DNA of 64,000 bases from assembly GCF_023073415.1 (NCBI RefSeq), contig NZ_JADPJL010000029.1, positions 43,957-107,956 on the forward strand. The letters run 5' to 3'. Position 1 is the first letter of the stretch. The number at the start of each line of letters is the position of its first letter. The notes under the pieces were generated by a model, which saw nothing but the letters and a program-made list of their open reading frames with translations, made no database searches and was not told the origin of the DNA. The DNA is from Bradyrhizobium sp. 190. GTDB lineage: Bacteria; Pseudomonadota; Alphaproteobacteria; Rhizobiales; Xanthobacteraceae. The translations under genes and the position numbers were made by a program. Positions 61,912 to 64,000 of this stretch are shown here, piece by piece.

Positions 61912-62466
61912 TCAGGACGCCGGCATCAGCACGGTGTCGACCACATGGATCACGCCGTTCGACTGATTGACGTTCGAGATCGTCACCGTGGAGGAACCGC
62001 CCTTGGCGTCGATGATCCAGACCTTGCCGTCGGCCTTCTTGACGGTCAGTTCTTCGCCTTCGGCGGTCTTGAGCTTCTTGCCGTCGGTCAGGTCGGACGC
62101 GGCGAGCTTGCCGGGCACGACATGGTAGGTGAGGATCTTGGTCAGGGTCGCCTTGTTCTCAGGCTTCACCAGCGTCTCGACGGTGCCGGCCGGCAGCTTG
62201 CCGAAGGCGGTGTTGGTCGGCGCGAACACCGTGAACGGGCCCTTGCTTTCGAGGGTCTCGACCAGGCCGGCAGCCTTCACCGCGGCAACCAGCGTGGTGT
62301 GATCCTTCGAGTTGACGGCGTTCTGGACGATATTCTTGGAGGGGAACATCGCCGCGCCACCGACCATCACGGTCTTTTCCTCCGCGCTGGCGGGCGCGGT
62401 GATGGTGGCGGTGAGGGCCAGTGCGCTGAACACGGCGGCGGACAGAAGTGCAATACGTTTGGACAT
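61912..62466 (-). CDS. Exported fasciclin (FAS1) domain protein
   Basis: This 184-residue protein has a signal peptide (about residues 1-28, ending ASAEE) and one FAS1 domain. The family blocks are DHTTLVAAVKAAGLVETL, GPFTVFAPTNTAFGKLP, LTKILTYHVVPGKL and, at the end, NGVIHVVDTVLMP. FAS1 proteins mediate surface adhesion or, in some bacteria, organise envelope components. It is periplasmic or surface-bound. It sits upstream of the cytochrome b gene but its own terminator separates them. Whether it works with them is unclear. Confidence 0.92.
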   Translation of the reverse strand: MSKRIALLSAAVFSALALTATITAPASAEEKTVMVGGAAMFPSKNIVQNAVNSKDHTTLVAAVKAAGLVETLESKGPFTVFAPTNTAFGKLPAGTVETLVKPENKATLTKILTYHVVPGKLAASDLTDGKKLKTAEGEELTVKKADGKVWIIDAKGGSSTVTISNVNQSNGVIHVVDTVLMPAS

Positions 62467-62598
62467 GGAATCTTCTCCCGAGGATTGCGATGGCCGACGG
62501 GTTATCCGCCGGTAGTGAAAACAACGACGCCAGGTCGATTGACCGGGTTGATTTCGTCGTCGTTGGGCCGAGCTACGGGAGGTTTTTCGGCCGGTTTC

Positions 62599-62647
62599 GG
62601 CGAATAAATTATCGTGATAGCTGAAACTTTTGCAGGCGCTGGCCGTG
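62599..62647 (+). repeat. Imperfect direct repeat flanking the aminotransferase gene, copy 1
   Basis: GGCGAATAAATTATCGTGAT is followed by GCTGAAACTTTTGCAGGCGC and GGCCGTGC. Copy 2 at 63830 reads GGCGAATGAATTATCGTGAT, then TGTAAAACTTTTGAGGGC and GCCGTGC. Confidence 0.7.
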
Positions 62648-62661
62648 CGGCGTCCGCAGCC

Positions 62662-62746
62662 GTAGCCCGGATGGAGCGCAGCGCAATCCGGAGTTCTTTC
62701 TCAGCCGAGAGATATCCCGGGTTACGCTTCGCTCCACCCGGGCTAC
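62662..62746. repeat. Palindromic repeat, family B copy 4
   Basis: GTAGCCCGGATGGAGCGCAG with GCAATCCGGAG, and the inverse GGGTTACGCTTCGCTCCACC then CGGGCTAC. Confidence 0.88.
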
Positions 62747-62904
62747 AAAATTCAAAAAGCTTGGGCTCAAGGGTGAGCCGGGTATTTCCGGGCTGGCTTC
62801 GGAGCGCTGCAATGAATGTGGAATTGTACGGTTGCCAATAACTGGCGCTATTGTCGCAACGGCTTGGTCTGGCTGGAGCCGTTGCGATATCTGGGAGATG
62901 ACGC

Positions 62905-63828
62905 ATGGAGAACTCGATCTTCGCCGAGGGCGCCGGCTATGTCAGGGGGCGCTTCGTCCCGATCGCCGAGGCGATGCCGCCCGTCACCGATTGGGGTTTT
63001 ACGCGCTCCGATGCCGTCTACGACGTCGTGCATGTGTTCAAGGGCGGCTTCTTCCGGCTTGCCGACCATCTCGATCGTTTCGAGCGCTCGATGGCGAAGC
63101 GCCGGATCCGGCCACCGGAAGACCGCGACGCGATCGAGGCGATCCTGCATCGCTGCGTGGCACTGACCGGCCTCTCGGACGCCTATGTCGCGATGGTGGC
63201 CTCGCGCGGACGGCCACGCGTTGCGGGATCACGCCGGCCGGCCGATTGCGAAAACCACCTGATCGCCTATGCGCTGCCCTGGATCGATGTCGTTCCGAAG
63301 GACGTGCAGGCGCGGGGAGCCCATGTCTGGATTGCTTCGACGCCACGCGTGCCCGACGCCTCGGTCGATCCCACGGTCAAGAACTATCAGTGGAATGATC
63401 TGACCTCCGGCCTGCTGGAGGCGCACGACGCCGATTTCGATACAGCGGTGCTGTGCGACACGCAGGGTTTCCTGACTGAAGGGCCGGGCTTCAACGTCTT
63501 CCTCGTGAAGGACGGCAGGGTGACGACATCAGATCGCGGCAGCCTGCACGGCATCACGCGCCGATCGGTGCTGGAACTCTGCGCCGAACTCGGCATCGAG
63601 GCTGCGGTTGAACCGATTCCCCGATCGGCGCTCGACCACGCGGACGAGGTCTTCCTGGCGACGACGGCCGGCGGCGTCATGCCCGCATCGCGCATCGGCG
63701 CACGCATCCTCGGCAACGATCGGCCCGGGCCGATCTCAATGCTGCTGAGGGATACCTACTGGCGCAAGCACGAGGAGGGCTGGCACCGGACGCCGGTCCG
63801 CCCCCTGGAGGCCGATGCCGGCGAATGA
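62905..63828 (+). CDS. Class IV aminotransferase (branched-chain/D-amino-acid type)
   Basis: This 307-residue enzyme is a fold-type IV PLP aminotransferase. The PLP lysine is K159 in DPTVKNYQWNDL. The glutamate that orients the pyridine nitrogen is in TQGFLTEGPGFNVFLV, and FLATTAGGVMP follows near the end. The motifs fit the broad BCAT/D-amino-acid aminotransferase/ADC-lyase group; which one is not clear from sequence. No signal peptide. The ATG at 62905 opens MENSIFAEGAGYV, with GGGAGA about 10 bases upstream. It is bracketed by an imperfect direct repeat. Confidence 0.87.
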   Translation: MENSIFAEGAGYVRGRFVPIAEAMPPVTDWGFTRSDAVYDVVHVFKGGFFRLADHLDRFERSMAKRRIRPPEDRDAIEAILHRCVALTGLSDAYVAMVASRGRPRVAGSRRPADCENHLIAYALPWIDVVPKDVQARGAHVWIASTPRVPDASVDPTVKNYQWNDLTSGLLEAHDADFDTAVLCDTQGFLTEGPGFNVFLVKDGRVTTSDRGSLHGITRRSVLELCAELGIEAAVEPIPRSALDHADEVFLATTAGGVMPASRIGARILGNDRPGPISMLLRDTYWRKHEEGWHRTPVRPLEADAGE

Positions 63829-63829
63829 A

Positions 63830-63869
63830 TTATCGTGATTTGTAAAACTTTTGAGGGCCCGAGCCGTGC
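63830..63869 (+). repeat. Imperfect direct repeat flanking the aminotransferase gene, copy 2
   Basis: Begins at the aminotransferase stop region and matches copy 1 at 62599 in about 32 of 40 positions by eye. It ends near the right edge of the window, where the remaining 130 bases show only a partial family F-like piece (CGTCGTCCCTGCTTTCGCA). Confidence 0.65.
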
Positions 63870-64000
63870 CACGACGACCCATCTCTCTCGTCGTCCCTGC
63901 TTTCGCACTAGCAGATGCACACATCGTGGCTGCGACGGAATGACTCGCTATGTTGATTTGGTCTTCCATGGTGACGAATTGCTGTGATTCTGTGTCTGGC

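Larger units (their letters stand above)
62467..62904. other. 438-bp gap before the aminotransferase gene
   Basis: It holds the fasciclin promoter region (minus strand), the first copy of an imperfect direct repeat (62599-62647), family B repeat copy 4 (62662-62746), and the aminotransferase leader. No credible gene was seen. Confidence 0.6.

Overview
The window is a 64 kb piece of chromosome from an alphaproteobacterium, very probably Bradyrhizobium or a close relative in the Bradyrhizobiaceae. The grounds are high-GC coding sequence on both strands, the gene order mdh-sucC-DUF1579-sucD-sucA-sucB-SDR-lpdA, an aconitase gene divergent from a ccmABCDG cytochrome c maturation operon, leuC and leuD separated by small secreted-protein genes, and several palindromic intergenic repeat families. 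These judgements rest on reading the sequence and on family knowledge; no database search was run. I saw no rRNA or tRNA genes, prophage, transposase or CRISPR array.

Layout. 1-3.7 kb: the N-terminal part of priA running off the left edge, divergent from xerC, then two small membrane proteins. 3.8-15.8 kb: one long minus-strand block, zapE, mdh, sucC, a DUF1579 gene, sucD, sucA, sucB, an SDR oxidoreductase and lpdA. It supplies the TCA enzymes from 2-oxoglutarate to succinate, plus malate dehydrogenase and the shared E3 subunit. 16-20.7 kb: thpR, then an SGNH esterase divergent from an ABC ATPase/FtsX-type permease pair, the same arrangement as tesA-ybbA-ybbP in enteric bacteria. 21-24.3 kb: a Bax-inhibitor-1 family protein, a GNAT acetyltransferase, DUF2794 and DUF1223 proteins, and a candidate small RNA. 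24.4-30.7 kb: acnA, then ccmABCDG and a helix-hairpin-helix protein.

30.8-38.6 kb: yciB, ftsY, an RluA-type pseudouridine synthase, mtaB, dapF, two secreted proteins and a metallo-beta-lactamase-fold hydrolase. 39.1-44.6 kb: ffh-rpsP-rimM-trmD-rplS, a strong terminator, then leuC. 44.7-47.6 kb: a run of small proteins rich in His, Gly, Tyr or Arg, with export signals, and a minimal zinc metallopeptidase. 47.8-55.7 kb: leuD, a glycosyltransferase, a CitE-like lyase, a beta-carbonic anhydrase, asd, two small exported or anchored proteins, a hexapeptide acyltransferase and leuB. 56-63.8 kb: two transporters, a TPR protein, a Tat/lipobox molybdopterin oxidoreductase with a cytochrome b partner, a fasciclin protein and a class IV aminotransferase.

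Most of the window is core housekeeping (TCA cycle, leucine and lysine/threonine-family biosynthesis, SRP targeting, translation, heme delivery to cytochromes c). I found no defence island or obviously new multigene system. The most unexplained features are non-coding: two adjacent long, near-perfect inverted repeats upstream of dapF (35668-35832); a rod-like candidate small RNA whose closing stem competes with its own terminator (23217-23340); a 43-bp stem-loop before leuC; an imperfect direct repeat bracketing the last gene; and several palindromic repeat families, one of which sits inside the suc operon between sucA and sucB.
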